From positions 69,214 to 133,213 of the forward strand of contig PDUO01000028.1 in assembly GCA_003008705.1 (NCBI GenBank): a stretch of 64,000 nt of DNA. The letters are read 5' to 3'. This document shows, one piece after another, positions 1 through 11,458 of the stretch; the stretch's first letter is position 1, and the number at the start of each line of letters is the position of its first letter. The translations under genes were made by a program, and so were the position numbers. Below the pieces are notes generated by a model, which had not been told where the DNA came from, did not search any database, and saw nothing but the letters and a program-made list of their open reading frames with translations. Source of the stretch: Pezicula radicicola (Eukaryota; Ascomycota; Leotiomycetes; Helotiales; Dermateaceae).

Positions 1-3000
1 GTCCATAGGACTCCGAATATCAAGGGCCATAGGTGCAGGATCAATATACGGTGTGAAATCAGTAGGATCAACGCCAGCAGTCTCGTCATCTGAGTCGTCG
101 AAACTCGTGACGCTAGCCATCAAACACAAACTCCGCTCTTCGTCCTCGAGGCTGTCTAGGGCAAATTCGAGATCGGGTGCCGGGATTAGTCCAACAAGGA
201 CGCCCTTCCGAATGATAGGAAGGCCTCCATCGACTTCGCCTGCCGCATGGAGAATTTCGAGTTTATTGCGCAGCGAAGAAGCAGATACGAGAGGTGAGGT
301 AGATATATCGATCACACGCTCTCGACGGACGCGTGGTACGATATCGGCCAAGTCAGAGGTGAAGACTGGTTTGTGTTTGTTGTTCAGAAAGGGATATGAG
401 TTCATATTTGTCAAAAGATCCTAAGACTAGTCAGTATGGCAAAGTTTCAATCAGAATTGCAATACGTACATATATACTCAACGGCTCCATAAAGTCAGCT
501 GTCCACTTTGAGACCAAAATAGACAGCGAAAACGGCAACACATAGTCCAAACTGCCAGTTAACTCGAACAAGATTACTGCAAGTGTGACGGAAAGCCGAG
601 TAACACCACACATAGTTGCGCCTGCTGCGATGAGGGCGTAGACACCGGGAGTAATGCACGAAGAGCCACTGGAATGGGCTGCACAATCTCCAAATATAGC
701 TGCTGTGGGATAGCGCAGTACCACCCACTGGATCATATGGCCGATGATGCGTCCACCAAGACCTCCAACAACCATGGATGGGACATAGATGCCCGCAGGG
801 ACTTTCTATAAAGAAATTAGCATGTTGGTCGAAAGTGGCAATCACATCCCTAAATGTGGACTTACAATTCCAAAAGTGATTATTGTCAGGAGCCCCTTTA
901 TAACGAATGCAAAGCTCAGACTTTTGATAATCTGAGATATTTCGTCGATATTCTCTGGGCAGAGACCCATGTCCTCTCCAACATTAGGATCACAAGGTCT
1001 TGCTAAATTGTAGAGTAACTTTGCGACTGGTGGTCTAGTGTAAGGATTCCAATAGCTAACAAGACCAGTGAGTAGTGCAACAAGCATCACCTCGACAAGG
1101 GGCCATTTCTTTACAACACTAATCTTGCGGAAAGATTGAGCCCATATTCGCGATGCTTTTATGAAAAGAGCACCTGTTACTCCGCCTAGAACTCCAACTA
1201 GGACAAACGTGACAAGCTCAAAATATGCCCATTCCGTGACATACCGAACCTCAAAAATAACAATTTTGTTGTTGCCGTACGGGTTAAGAAACTTGAGAGT
1301 AAGCGCTGCTGTTATGCAGCAGAAAAATGTGCGAAATAGAGTCTTTGCTGGGAAGAAGTATGCAACCTCTTCAAGAGAAAATAGGATACCACCAATTGGA
1401 GCTCCAAAAGCGACAGCCACACCTGCTGCTGCGGCAGCAGATAGGACTTCTCTACGTTTTCCATCATTGTGGTCATACTTGTCGAAAATTCTACAGGCAA
1501 TATTGCCCACACAAGTGGCTATGTGCACGTAAGGACCCTCCTTCCCCCTAAGTTTGAAAGTAAGTAATTTCACCATCTAGTGTAGGAAACAATATGGTGT
1601 GGGATCACTTACAAGCTCATTCCTGAAGCAACACTAAGTATTAGACCAAGAGTCTTGATGACCAGGGTCTTTACACCGAGAAATCCATGGAGAACAAAGC
1701 CACTAAGAATAACTCGGACTTCAGCAACACCGCTACCAGCAGCAGAGTAGTAGACCATAGGAGGTGCAGCAGAGGAACTGTCGGGTGCCACGATTGTTGA
1801 GGGGCTTGGAGGGCCATCCTCGTCCCTGGAGGACACGCGATGGAGTGCACCAAGGTTCTCATCAAGCGTAGAAATTTGGTAAGTCGAAGGAACCACGGTC
1901 TTGGTCGTCAACGTCAATAAGCAGGATAGTGTTGCAAAAGTAACGACCAGGCCGACATAAAACAGGAATTCGACGAAATCCTCGCTAATATGAGGAATAT
2001 GAACGAGTTTAGACCAAGACTCCCAGGCCTCGCATTCTCCTCCATTTGGGCAGCAATTCTATGAACTAGGTTAGTCGATATTCACACGCCGGAGCCTTTT
2101 GGCACATAGGCAATGGATATCAATGGCCGGGTGAAGGTTGAGAAAGTCATCGTGCTAAACTTGCAAAAAGGCCAACGCAGAGTATTGTTTAGAAAAAGGT
2201 AAGATTTAGATATCAGAAAACTAGCCGGGTCTTCTTTGGAAAAGGAGGCATGAATCTTGAAGAGAAATGGGGGCCACCTTACCTTCTCGCTCACGAGCCA
2301 ACCATCTGCACAGTACCCATCCTTCCAGTCAAAAATTGGCGACTCGCTCACATTGACGACATATGCAATCGACGCCGTGACGAAGCCGACCAGGGCACTC
2401 AAGATCCACCCTTGAGTGCCATCGAGGAGGGCTTTCAAGCGACCCCGAAAATCCTTCCTGCTCCTCAACTCCTTAACTCTATATGCATCTGCGACACTGT
2501 CGTGTAACCAATCAGTTGAGGTAAATTGATCGTACCAGACGCGTTCGTCGGGGAATAATGAGGAGTGTTTGGACTCTCGCATAGAATCATGGACTGTGGT
2601 TGAAAAGGCGGTGGCCAGCCGCTGGCCCAGCGAGCCAGCGCGACTGTGGTGTCGAGTGCTGCGGAGGCTGCCTGCAGATATAAACCTAGATCAGTCACCT
2701 ATCGCGAGGAATTTCCTTAGGTAGACTAGAAAAGTTGTAGGGGAAATAAACACATTGACGTACCGTTGTGGCTTTGATGTCTTGAGAGCCTCGGGTGCGG
2801 AGCGGAATCCAACTTTATCCTCGACCTCCCAGAGCTCTTCAGAAGCGGTGTCCTTTCATTGTTTATAGAATCATTGCTCGTCGCTCTATTCAATCCAGCC
2901 TGAGAGCGTCGAAAGGTGGGAGAAGGTGGGTGTGAGCTTGCTGCAGAGTCTGGCATAGACATATTGGACGTAGAAGCTGTCATGGTGAGATCTGGATCCC

Positions 3001-3028
3001 CGGGTTTGCTTTTGCGGGGTGAAGGCAT
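1..3028 (-). CDS. CLC-family chloride/proton exchanger (3' end beyond window)
   Basis: Six exons read leftwards from the ATG at 3028: 3028-2764, 2671-2283, 2058-1613, 1547-866, 805-470 and 420-1, joined in frame for 846 codons before the window edge. The N-terminus is a Ser/Pro-rich cytosolic tail with an ERTPLL segment, followed by the membrane domain. The selectivity-filter motif reads GSGVAEV (usually GSGIP or GSGIS), the gating-glutamate motif is GKEGPYVH, and a second conserved glutamate lies in FSLEEVAYFFP, 57 residues after the gating one. In animal CLC-5-type proteins that spacing marks the proton glutamate, so I infer a Cl-/H+ exchanger of endomembranes (Gef1-like) rather than a plain channel. 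The last exon holds a CBS domain (about residues 720-830); a second CBS should lie outside the window. It is divergent from the esterase gene. Confidence 0.93.
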
Positions 3029-4115
3029 CTTGAGGGCATCCTCAAGACATTAAGGTAGAGATGGACGAGTTCTAAGAAAGTCGGAGTCGGGCGCCAAGTA
3101 TGAAGATAGTGGTCAGCGGGGCACCTCTTTCGGCTGGCATGGGTGAAGTGGAGATGGCTTTGACTCTGTATTTCAACAAACAGGATGTCGGAATCGAGGA
3201 ATTCGAAGAAGGGGCAACTCTGTCTCGTAGCCTGACAAAGTGTGAAACAGAAGGCAGTTGGTCGAGGATGCTGATGAGTAGAAGTATGCTGCTGTGTGCA
3301 GTATGTTGGGTAGTTTGTTAATTTACGAAGACATCCCTGGATGATTCAGTAGCCTTGCAGCAACCACCACACCTTTTACGAAAGTTCGATGGCACAAAGT
3401 CCACGCGACCATGCTGTGGTGGTTGCCGTGCTTGGTCAAGGAGCAATAGAGTCTCCAGATTCGTCTAGAATTCTTGGTGCAGAGTAACAATAATAGAAAG
3501 ATTCAAGAAGGACTTGGAAGCATACGAGAAGCATGAAAACCGCGGTAGATGCGGACTGATTCAAGACAAAAAATACGCCATGGAGATCGACCTACGCAGT
3601 ACCAACTTCCTTTCAGATCAGCCGATGCGTGCCATGAAAATGCCTCTTACTCCACTGTAGAGCCTGCAAAGGCTGCTCTATCAGGATCTTTAATCACTAA
3701 ATACCTCACCCAAATGACAAGGCCAAGGTTCCCGAGAGTCTCACGAGCCAGGGTCTGTTGGACCCTGAAAATGATACAACCAGGTAAGCTACGCTAGTTA
3801 CTGTTACGAAAGCGTACATAAGAGAACTGCCACCGGAGAATTATCCGTCCACCTGCCAGTCACGTTTCAAGGGCGGTGTTCTTCTCCTGTTCCGCCCTCG
3901 CTTGTGGGCATTATTGTTTGCTCCAGAGCAGAGCAGAGCAGAGCAGAGCAGAGTACGTATTGCTACGGAGGTACGGAGTACAAATGAAAGAAATATCGTG
4001 TTCAACAACTCATGAATCTCGCTTACAATTTTCGATGTGACGCAGTCAGATCAAGATCCGTACCTTGAAATCAGGAAAGCCTCTGTGCACAGACCATCTT
4101 CCTCTCGTCGCGCCA
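3029..4115. promoter_or_regulatory. Intergenic region between CLC and IAH1-like genes
   Basis: Shared 1.1 kb upstream region of two divergent genes. It holds an AGAGC pentanucleotide microsatellite (3925-3953) and one TACGGAGTA nonamer (3972-3980). No open reading frame here looks like a real gene. Confidence 0.5.
3925..3953. repeat. AGAGC pentanucleotide microsatellite
   Basis: Five perfect AGAGC units plus four bases of a sixth, about 160 bp upstream of the esterase start. Confidence 0.95.
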
Positions 4116-4956
4116 ATGGCTTCTAACAAGTATCCTCAGTTCATCCTATTTGGGGACTCCATCACACAATATACCAGCTTTCTGCGAGATGGTTTCTCAT
4201 TTGGAGCTGCCCTCGAAGAGCGTAAGTCCACTCTCAGTCAAAAATATAGCCCAGCAAAGCAAGCTAACCCAAATCAGATTGCCAGAGAAGACTAGATGTT
4301 ATCAATCGAGGCTTAAGCGGATACACTACGTCCCAAGGTCTTCACATTATTGACGACATCATACCATCAACTGATGTTGCGACTGTTGATTATCTCGTAA
4401 GCCAAGCCGAGTGAGTATACCACTGTGGAATTTTGCTGATAAGTCAAAGCTTGTTGCCTTTGGAGCCAATGATGCTGTTCTACCAGGCTTCACTCAACAT
4501 GTCCCATTGGAAAAATACCAGCAAAACCTCCAGGCGATCATCAACCATCCTCGGGTGAAAGCTCATGACCCCATGATCTTGCTTGTAGCGCCGCCCCCGA
4601 TTAACGTTGCTGTCTGTGATGTTGAAGACAAGAAGAGAGGCTATTCTGAATCAATTCGCAAGCTGTCTGTCACCGCTCAGTATGCTCAAGTAACAAGAGA
4701 TATAGCCAAATCTGCACAAGATATGGGACGGAAAGTCACTTTAGTCGACCTTTGGGCAGCTATGAGCACGGAAGGCGAGAAGGTAGGACTTCAGAAGTTA
4801 CTCGTGGATGGATTGCACTTCACTGGGGATGGATACAAAGTCTTCTATGATGAGGTTGTGAAGCATGTCGGACAATCCTGGAAGGAAGAGCCTCTAGATG
4901 CTCCGTCGTGGGTCTTTCCTCACTGGTCTATTGCTCCTGGTTCTGTAAAGCTTTGA
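4116..4956 (+). CDS. IAH1: GDSL/SGNH esterase, isoamyl-acetate-hydrolysing type
   Basis: Three exons (4116-4221, 4278-4396, 4450-4956) encode 243 residues, normal for this family. Block I is ILFGDSITQYTS near residue 10 with the nucleophile Ser, block III is FGANDAV, and block V is DGLHFTGDGYKVF near residue 205, which supplies the catalytic Asp and His. The family hydrolyses short-chain acetate esters such as isoamyl acetate in the cytosol. I chose the ATG at 4116 because the GDSL block follows at the usual distance; an in-frame non-ATG codon lies 51 nt upstream. The second intron must use the donor at 4397, not the GTGAG at 4411, because only that join keeps the block III frame. An AATAAA lies about 190 bp after the stop. 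Confidence 0.92.
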
Positions 4957-6361
4957 TGGGGGTTGGGACCGATAAGACCGCGGTAGCATAGACGATGTCA
5001 AGGAGGTTGGCTCACCTCGCCAAGGGTTTCCTTGAAGCTGAGATGAGATGGTTAGTCATGTCAGCACGCCCTTTGCAGCCAACAGCCATGTGAAGGTTGG
5101 AATGGTTACCGGTATGATGCCAGGGATGAATCATGATAGGGACAAATAAAGGCCAACCTCTCCCATTTCATGACTGAAATTCAGCAATACAATCTATTTT
5201 GAGTGTCTAGAAATGGCGCGGTAGCCACACTGACCTTTAAATGTAGTTGAGGAGTAACTAGTCAATACAAGCAGCAGTACTCGATGATGAGTCTTATTAA
5301 TTCTGGCTGGGTCAACCAACTGGAAAACAAATCACTAAAAACCACTCCTCTCAAGATCTTAGTGTGTTTCCTTGGGTTCTTTATCCACGTAGACTATCAC
5401 ATGAATTTGACCAATCGAAGATCTAAAAGTAGGGTGGTGCACCAGGTGCTCCTGACGTCTAATCCCTGCACACTTTACAGTAACAAGTCTGGGGAGAGTT
5501 CAAGCTAAACTAGGACGGCCCTTCCTTGGACTGCATGACCATTGCGACCTTTGAATCTGAGCCCATACAATTATTTGCGCCGTCCAATTACCAATACAAT
5601 AACCCATCATCAACGAACGTCCTCAGTGAATCCACACTCAAGTGTCCACATCCACAGATACGCAACTCCCTTGCAGCAACACAACGACTCCCTTGGTCTC
5701 TCTTGACTCCACTCCGCTGCTGTTTCGCAACTCATCTTCACAGTACATTGATAGCAGAACTACCCTAAGAGTTACTAATATCAGAGCCTCTGTTGGCCCC
5801 GCTGTGCCTCTCATCTCCCAATACCGTTCACGATCGCGTTGCCCCCTTCACAATCGCAACCCTCCCCTCTATCACGCCAAGAAAGAGTTTACGAATCCAC
5901 CTAATCACTCTCGCGGCGTTGATACCCGTCTCTCAAGTACCTTTGCACGCCCCTGAGCCTTTACGAAATCGTCATCGCTGTATAATACAAGTGTGAAGGA
6001 CCCACGGTCGTACTGTCCGATGCGGTGGGGGAGGAGGCCATCGTCGTACTTGTTCCGATAGGATAGAGGCCAAGGCGCTGCCTTGGGAGGGATCACAGTA
6101 CCTTGAAGAAGTATCTAGCTAAGAGATAGTAGACGGATCTGCGGGAGGGCTGAGAATCTTGTAGTCGACAAATTCTAGGCAAAATACACAGTAGATACAG
6201 TCACCGCAACTTCTCACTCGGTCCGCTTTCACAGAGGCAGATCTGGCCCGCCAGGGAGATCAACTTGAGCCAACAAACCCAGTCCGACTCGCCATCCGTC
6301 TCAAGTTTCTGGGTTTTCCTTCATTGAGCACTGGATAACTGTGGTACTTTATTGTGCGGGC
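4957..6361. other. Intergenic region, 1.4 kb
   Basis: No convincing gene. The first part holds the presumed 3' end of the esterase transcript (AATAAA at 5145-5150). The part from about 5640 to 5900 is C/T-rich, a composition common in fungal promoters and leaders, and probably belongs to the gene starting at 6362. Confidence 0.5.
5145..5150 (+). terminator. Possible polyadenylation signal
   Basis: AATAAA hexamer about 190 bp downstream of the esterase stop codon. Fungal poly(A) signals are degenerate, so this is only suggestive. Confidence 0.3.
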
Positions 6362-8334
6362 ATGGAGTCGCCGTTTCCAGCCACTCGCGAAGAATTATAC
6401 CATGTTCAGATGGAAGTCAAGCATGTGCTGGCAAGGCAGGAAAACCACGCAGAGCGAATCTTGAGATTAGAAAAGCGTCAGGCCGACGATGCAGCGCTCA
6501 AGTCTGTTTGGAACTCACCCTTTCCTAGCGTCATAGGTGGTACTCCTCAACAAGGTCAGTGGGTCAAACATTATGACACGATCTTCAGCTAAAGTTCTTC
6601 CTAGGCCCTATTCCCAATCAATCTTCTGATGTCTTTGATGACTTTGACGATGAGCAAGAACAGAATATTCTGGGTGCTCTAAATCTAGATGCGGACGAAG
6701 AACCAGTCAGGCGAGGCGCTTCACGGGCCAACAGTGTTCGCTTTGATGTCAGTGCGATTCATGGCTCGAATTGGGCTGGTAGTTCTCGAAACTCCGGAGA
6801 ATTCGGTCCAACACGCCCATCTTCCGGGATTGGAAGTCATCCGATAGAACGCTCTTTGTCTCATAAATCGGACGGCAGACACAGCTCAGCCGGCCATTCT
6901 GTACATTCAATGCATTCTGTTCCCTCTGGGCGGACAAGTAGTCTTGGATTAGATACAAATTTCATCATTGGTGGCGGCGACCAAGACGATGATTCTCCCC
7001 TAGATATCCCAGATCCCCCACCTGGTCTGTTCATTTTGGGGTCAGTCCCTTCTATCATCCGCTGTTGGCTAGCTACCAACTTCTCCCATGATTCACTTTT
7101 ATACGCTGTTGTTTGTACTGGCTCTCAAAGATCTCTTGTCGAGTACAGCCTAGTGAGGGAGCTCGGATATTTGGATCAGATGCAAAAGGATTCCTCGGGT
7201 CGGTTCACAGTGAGACTTCCAGTCTATCTAACAGAAGCAATCATTACTCAACCGATCTCGAGATCCAGTAGTCCGGCTCATCAGCTGCCTACGGTCACTG
7301 CCGATTTTGAAGTTTTTGGTTTGAGTCGCACTGGTATAGATCGCAATAGGGCCATCAGAGTCTTTCTCGGTAGCGATACTTTACGAATCCACAATGCCGA
7401 TATTCTATTTTCCCAGAACCTGATGACTCTGTACACTGATGACCGTAGCAAGGTGTCTGTACCATTTGTCAGGCCTGAAGACGAAAGATCTTACAAGACA
7501 TTGGGGACAGCCAATATCTCGCCCGAGAAGAATGAGTTGAAAGCTACTGCTGCTCCGTTCACGCCCACTGAACGGCAGCCCAAGGTCGAACCAACTGCCG
7601 ATGCTGTGGCAAGCAAATTGGCGGATGGAATCGAAAGTGCAGAAAAGCCCAAGCCTGCTACGACCTCATCATCAACAGAACCGATGTCTCCATTCACCAC
7701 AACAGCACCACCACGAGATGGCAGCGATATCAGTAAAGCCTCTGACGCCCCAACAGACACAGATCGCGAGCACAGTACCACGGACACTCAAACATCCAAC
7801 TCAACCACACAAGAGCCACCTTCCTCTGAGCCTTCTACACCAGCTGACCCATCCCGCCGTGAATCTGCTCCAGGCATATGGGGTTCCTGGCGCCAAGGGA
7901 GTGTCTCTGGACCTATGAACGGAACTACGGAAGGCACTGATCATGGATATCAACGCTCAACTCGGGGAGGCCGCCAAATGAAAGTGCTTAAACCCTCAAA
8001 GTCCATCTCCACAGTGACTTCGAACCCAGGCTCTAGCCGTTCGTCTTCTGCTGCTCGCACAGGCGCATCATATGAGCCTGCACCACCACCCAAATCTTCT
8101 GGTGAGACTAGAAGAAAGAGCCAGGGAGGAGTACTAGGTCTGGACGTACCATCACAACCATTACGTTGGGAGAGAGGAATGGGGGACTCCAAGCGTGTCG
8201 CCTCATCGGATGAGCAAAAAGCCCCCAGGACGGTAATTGCTACCATGCCCAGGAGTTCGAATCCAGTTGGTGGTGCTAGTGCCTTTGCTTGGATGAATAA
8301 TGGTGGGAAGAAGGGTACTGCTACGGCTGAGTAG
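6362..8334 (+). CDS. Uncharacterised protein with degenerate retropepsin-like domain
   Basis: Two exons (6362-6554, 6605-8334) encode 640 residues. Residues 7-50 (REELYHVQMEVKHVL onward) look like a short coiled coil. A Ser/His-rich linker follows. Residues about 205-352 resemble a retroviral-type aspartyl protease: YAVVCTGSQRSLV followed by LVRELGYLD matches the active-site strand and helix, and RVFLGSDTLRIHNADILF matches the late hydrophobic-LG-D-x-L-x-x-H-x-A element of DDI1 and retrotransposon proteases. The catalytic Asp of D-T/S-G is Cys here (residue 235, codon at 7114). Residues 353-640 are low-complexity Thr/Ser/Pro/Lys-rich with no recognised domain. I infer a domesticated, probably inactive protease fold. 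The family assignment rests on pattern only. Confidence 0.85.
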
Positions 8335-8946
8335 TCTATGGACTCTTTCTCTCTCACACTTTCCTTTCTCCTCTTTCGATCAAAGAAAATAAAGACGGCA
8401 AGATGTAGAGGCTCAGGCCCCAGCCCTTTTGGCCGGAAACAATTGCTTGACGGCGCGAAGTATGGAATAGGGCTTTAACAATAGCTACAGTTTCCAGAAA
8501 CCTTTAGAAATGAAAGGAAATGAAATCAAAGCAGCCAAATCAACACATCATGAAGCTACGGTATGTCGCATATCTGCTAAAAGTGAGTTTACTTACGCCC
8601 AGGTCAAGCTGGGGCATTCTTCTGCATATGTCTCCTCCCTGCCACCTTTTGTGTCATAAGCAACGGAGATATGGTTTGAGCGTTGAGCTAAGGTCCATCG
8701 AGGAAATGTGTGAGGCAACTATTTTAAGGGTTTCTTAAAATGCCGTATCTAAGGATAGATAATTTTCCTCAATACAATACCACTCAGGTAATTCTAAAGA
8801 TCGTCTATACCTCTTCTCTTATAGTTTCAATTACCTATTAGGTTCCGGACCAAAAGGCATCACTTCATATATTGTCACGTCGTGCATTTCAATTGTGGAA
8901 AGTTTACAATATTGCAGGCAACGAAGGCACACTGGACTAGTGCAAT
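8335..8946. other. Intergenic region between convergent genes
   Basis: Shared 3' region of the retropepsin-like gene and RRP45, AT-rich from about 8700. An AATAAA at 8388-8393 lies 54 bp after the upstream stop. I see no gene in it. Confidence 0.5.
8388..8393 (+). terminator. Possible polyadenylation signal
   Basis: AATAAA hexamer 54 bp downstream of the stop at 8334, with C/T-rich sequence before it. Confidence 0.35.
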
Positions 8947-10083
8947 TCAGCCAGGAATTCTCGCATTCTCACTACTTAACAACTCAGTCAGAATTCCACC
9001 CTTACCCATACCCTTTCTCTTCTCTTCCTCGCCTAACCTCTTAGTGATAAAAGCGCTCAACTCCTTTACCTTGACCAGAGCTTTATTCGTACAGTCTAGT
9101 AATATAACGGCATCGATAGGTACGCCTCCCAGCTTTGCAATCTGACATATCTCTCCATGACGATTCATGCTGATTGTTATGCTGCCGTCGCGGAGTGATT
9201 CTTCGAGGTGAGTCGTATCGAGGAGTGAGATCTCTTCGTCATCTGATGATTCTTCGGTTTTGGATCTTGAGGCAGTGGACTTCAATGTTGGGTCTCGTTT
9301 GTAGAAGGAGAAGGTTATGCAGAGTGGATGGTGTAGCAAGGATAAGGGTACGGGTTCTCGTTCTGCAAGTGTGTAGACTGTTACGCTTTCGCCCTCTGTA
9401 CTAATGTCTGGTTTGCGGAAGTGCTGTAGTGCCGCTATTATGCTGATGCAGGAGGCGTCGATGAGGTTTCCGTCATGGGAGAGAATGTGAACGTCTGCGC
9501 GGATGGACCAGACTTTTTGGCCGGCTATTAAACATCTGTCTTCCGATTAGCTCTGTCTTCCAAACATCTAGATTTGTCTTTCAAGGAATTTATGAATGTG
9601 GTGTGAGAGAGGATGTACTTACAGTGACTCAGTATCCAAGGCCGAGGATCTTCGGACTGTCTTCTCGAGGAGGCGAGAGAGTAGGAGCTCAGTTTCTGTA
9701 GGTCGATTGACTTCGAAGGAAGGTGAGGTCATGGGTGAGAGCTCAGTGGTTATTGTGAAGAGGCCATCGAAGGGTCGGTCTGGGAATGGTGATGTTACTT
9801 CTGCCGTGATACGTGTGAGGACTCTAAATCGTTATAAATTAGCTATGCTTATCCAAAATATATATAGGCAACGCTAGATAAAAACTCAAATCCCGGAAAC
9901 AAGAAGCACAAACTCTTACCTCGTCTTGCCCAGCCTAACATCAGCTACTCCATACTCATCTCCAAAATCCAAAGACAATTCACGAAATTGATCAAAGTCC
10001 CTGCCATCTAAGCGGATATTTTCCTGTAGAGCGCGCGCAAAGAATTGCTTCTCATTTTGCGAGGGCTCGACTTCTCTAGGCAT
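8947..10083 (-). CDS. RRP45: Exosome complex RNase PH-like subunit Rrp45
   Basis: Three exons (10083-9920, 9823-9623, 9535-8947) encode 317 residues, close to yeast Rrp45. The N-terminus carries EKQFFARALQENIRLDGR, the family signature. The RNase PH fold continues through DRPFDGLFTITTELSP, the second-domain motif AGQKVWSIRADVHIL and HFRKPD, and the end is LTELLSSENARIPG, which matches Rrp45 rather than Rrp42 or Rrp43. The protein is a structural ring subunit of the nuclear and cytoplasmic exosome (3'-5' RNA decay and processing). In fungi these subunits have lost catalytic activity. The acceptor of exon 3 was chosen at 9536 because only it restores the Cys-Leu-Ile preceding AGQK. It shares a 192 bp divergent promoter with CWC15, another RNA-processing gene. 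Confidence 0.96.
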
Positions 10084-10275
10084 GGTAGAGAGGTTGACCT
10101 TTGATCTACTTGGATTTACTTGCTGTTGAAGCTTTTGGAAAACACAAGCTATTCTGCCGCGGGCGCTAGGGCGGTGTGACAGAATTGGCTTAGCTCGTCG
10201 CGCCGATTGCGATTAAGATCTTTTGAAATCGCGTCTACGGAGGATGCAATCACATTCAATAGCAACGCAGTGATC
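10084..10275. promoter_or_regulatory. Divergent promoter of RRP45 and CWC15
   Basis: Only 192 bp separate the two start codons, so both promoters and both 5' leaders must lie here. No TATA box is obvious. Confidence 0.7.
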
Positions 10276-11458
10276 ATGACTACCGGTATGAGCCCGTATT
10301 TGAGCTTTGGTGATAAATATACTGACATTTTACAGCTCACAGACCCACATTTGACCCAGTAAGGACCTTGGATCATTGAATTTTGAGTAATTCCAAAAGA
10401 GCACTCTAACTCATGCATAGGCAGTAGGAAAGGAGGCGCAACGAGGACCAGCCTACCACCAGCGCCTACTTCCAGCACATACTCAATTAAAAGTCCGGTA
10501 CGTTGCACGAAGCTACGACTACAAGTCATGTATTGACAGTTGTGTAGGCAACCTGGACAAGGAGGAGCCGCAGATCATCAAGTCCGCGACCTACGAGCTG
10601 AACTACTAGAAGCCGAAGCAGCACACTTCGCAAAGAAGAATGGAGGACCACCACCGAGCTTAGCTGGGGGAGAGGAAAGTTCTATGAATGCTGCCAAACG
10701 ACAATTGGGGGACGGTTCAGAAGCTGATGGAGAAAAGGACCCGGCTGCCAAACGCCGGCGCATATTAGAGGAGTTCAGAGACGTGGATGCCGAGTCAGAT
10801 GATGCCGGTGAAGATGATAGTAGCGAAGATGACAGGTGGGCTAGGAATGTCTGTCCTTCCGGGTCTGTTTATACTGACCATTGCAGTGACGACGACGAAG
10901 ACGAAACGGCTGAACTGCAGAGAGAGTTGGAGAAGATTAAGAGAGAACGGGCCGAGAAGAGAGAGCAAGAGGTTGGTTTAAGCTCACAGGCTCGGGTTGA
11001 TCTTGCTAACATTCAACGCAGGAACGAGAGAAAGCGGCTGAAGAAGAGGCTGCGAAAGAGCATGACATTGCTTTGGGCAACCCTTTGCTAAACAAATCCG
11101 ATTTTAACGTCAAGCGCAGGTAAGTTATTGAAAACTCGAAAACCTGGTTTTGGGCTGCAGGATGTTTCACTGATAAGTTGGCAGATGGGATGACGATGTG
11201 ATCTTCAAAAACCAAGCTCGTGGAACCGAAAATAAGGGAAAGAAGGAATTTGTCAATGTAAGTGCAAAGTATTTCCCATTAGCGACAAGATCTGCTCTTG
11301 TGACGTTGTGTACTGATTACTGATATAGGATCTGCTACGGTCAGACTTTCACAAACGTTTCATGAGGTTAGTTGTGTTAAGCTTTCTGCCATTCATGTCC
11401 ATCGTTCCAGAAATTGTGGCTAATTCATAATGTGTGGCGCAGCAAGTATGTGAGATGA
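10276..11458 (+). CDS. CWC15: Spliceosome-associated protein Cwc15/Cwf15
   Basis: Nine small exons (10276-10285, 10336-10358, 10421-10497, 10548-10835, 10887-10971, 11022-11119, 11185-11257, 11329-11366, 11443-11458) join to 235 residues in frame. The start, MTTAHRPTFDPAVGKEAQRG, is the diagnostic N-terminus, and the C-terminus RRWDDDVIFKNQARG followed by DLLRSDFHKRFMSKYVR is the other conserved block. The middle is acidic and then a charged coiled coil. Cwc15 belongs to the Prp19-associated (NineTeen-related) part of the active spliceosome. Intron 5 starts with GTTGGT, an unusual donor. The exons of 10, 16, 23 and 38 nt make this the most fragmented gene in the window. Confidence 0.95.

Noticed and set aside
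53..424. Plus-strand open frame of 123 codons
   Set aside because: Antisense shadow of the CLC CBS-domain exon, Ser/Arg-rich without features.
4411..4449. Alternative exon start ATGAGTATACC in the esterase
   Set aside because: It lies inside intron 2; reading through breaks the conserved block III frame.
10149..10529. Minus-strand frame of 126 codons
   Set aside because: Antisense to the first exons of CWC15 and their introns.
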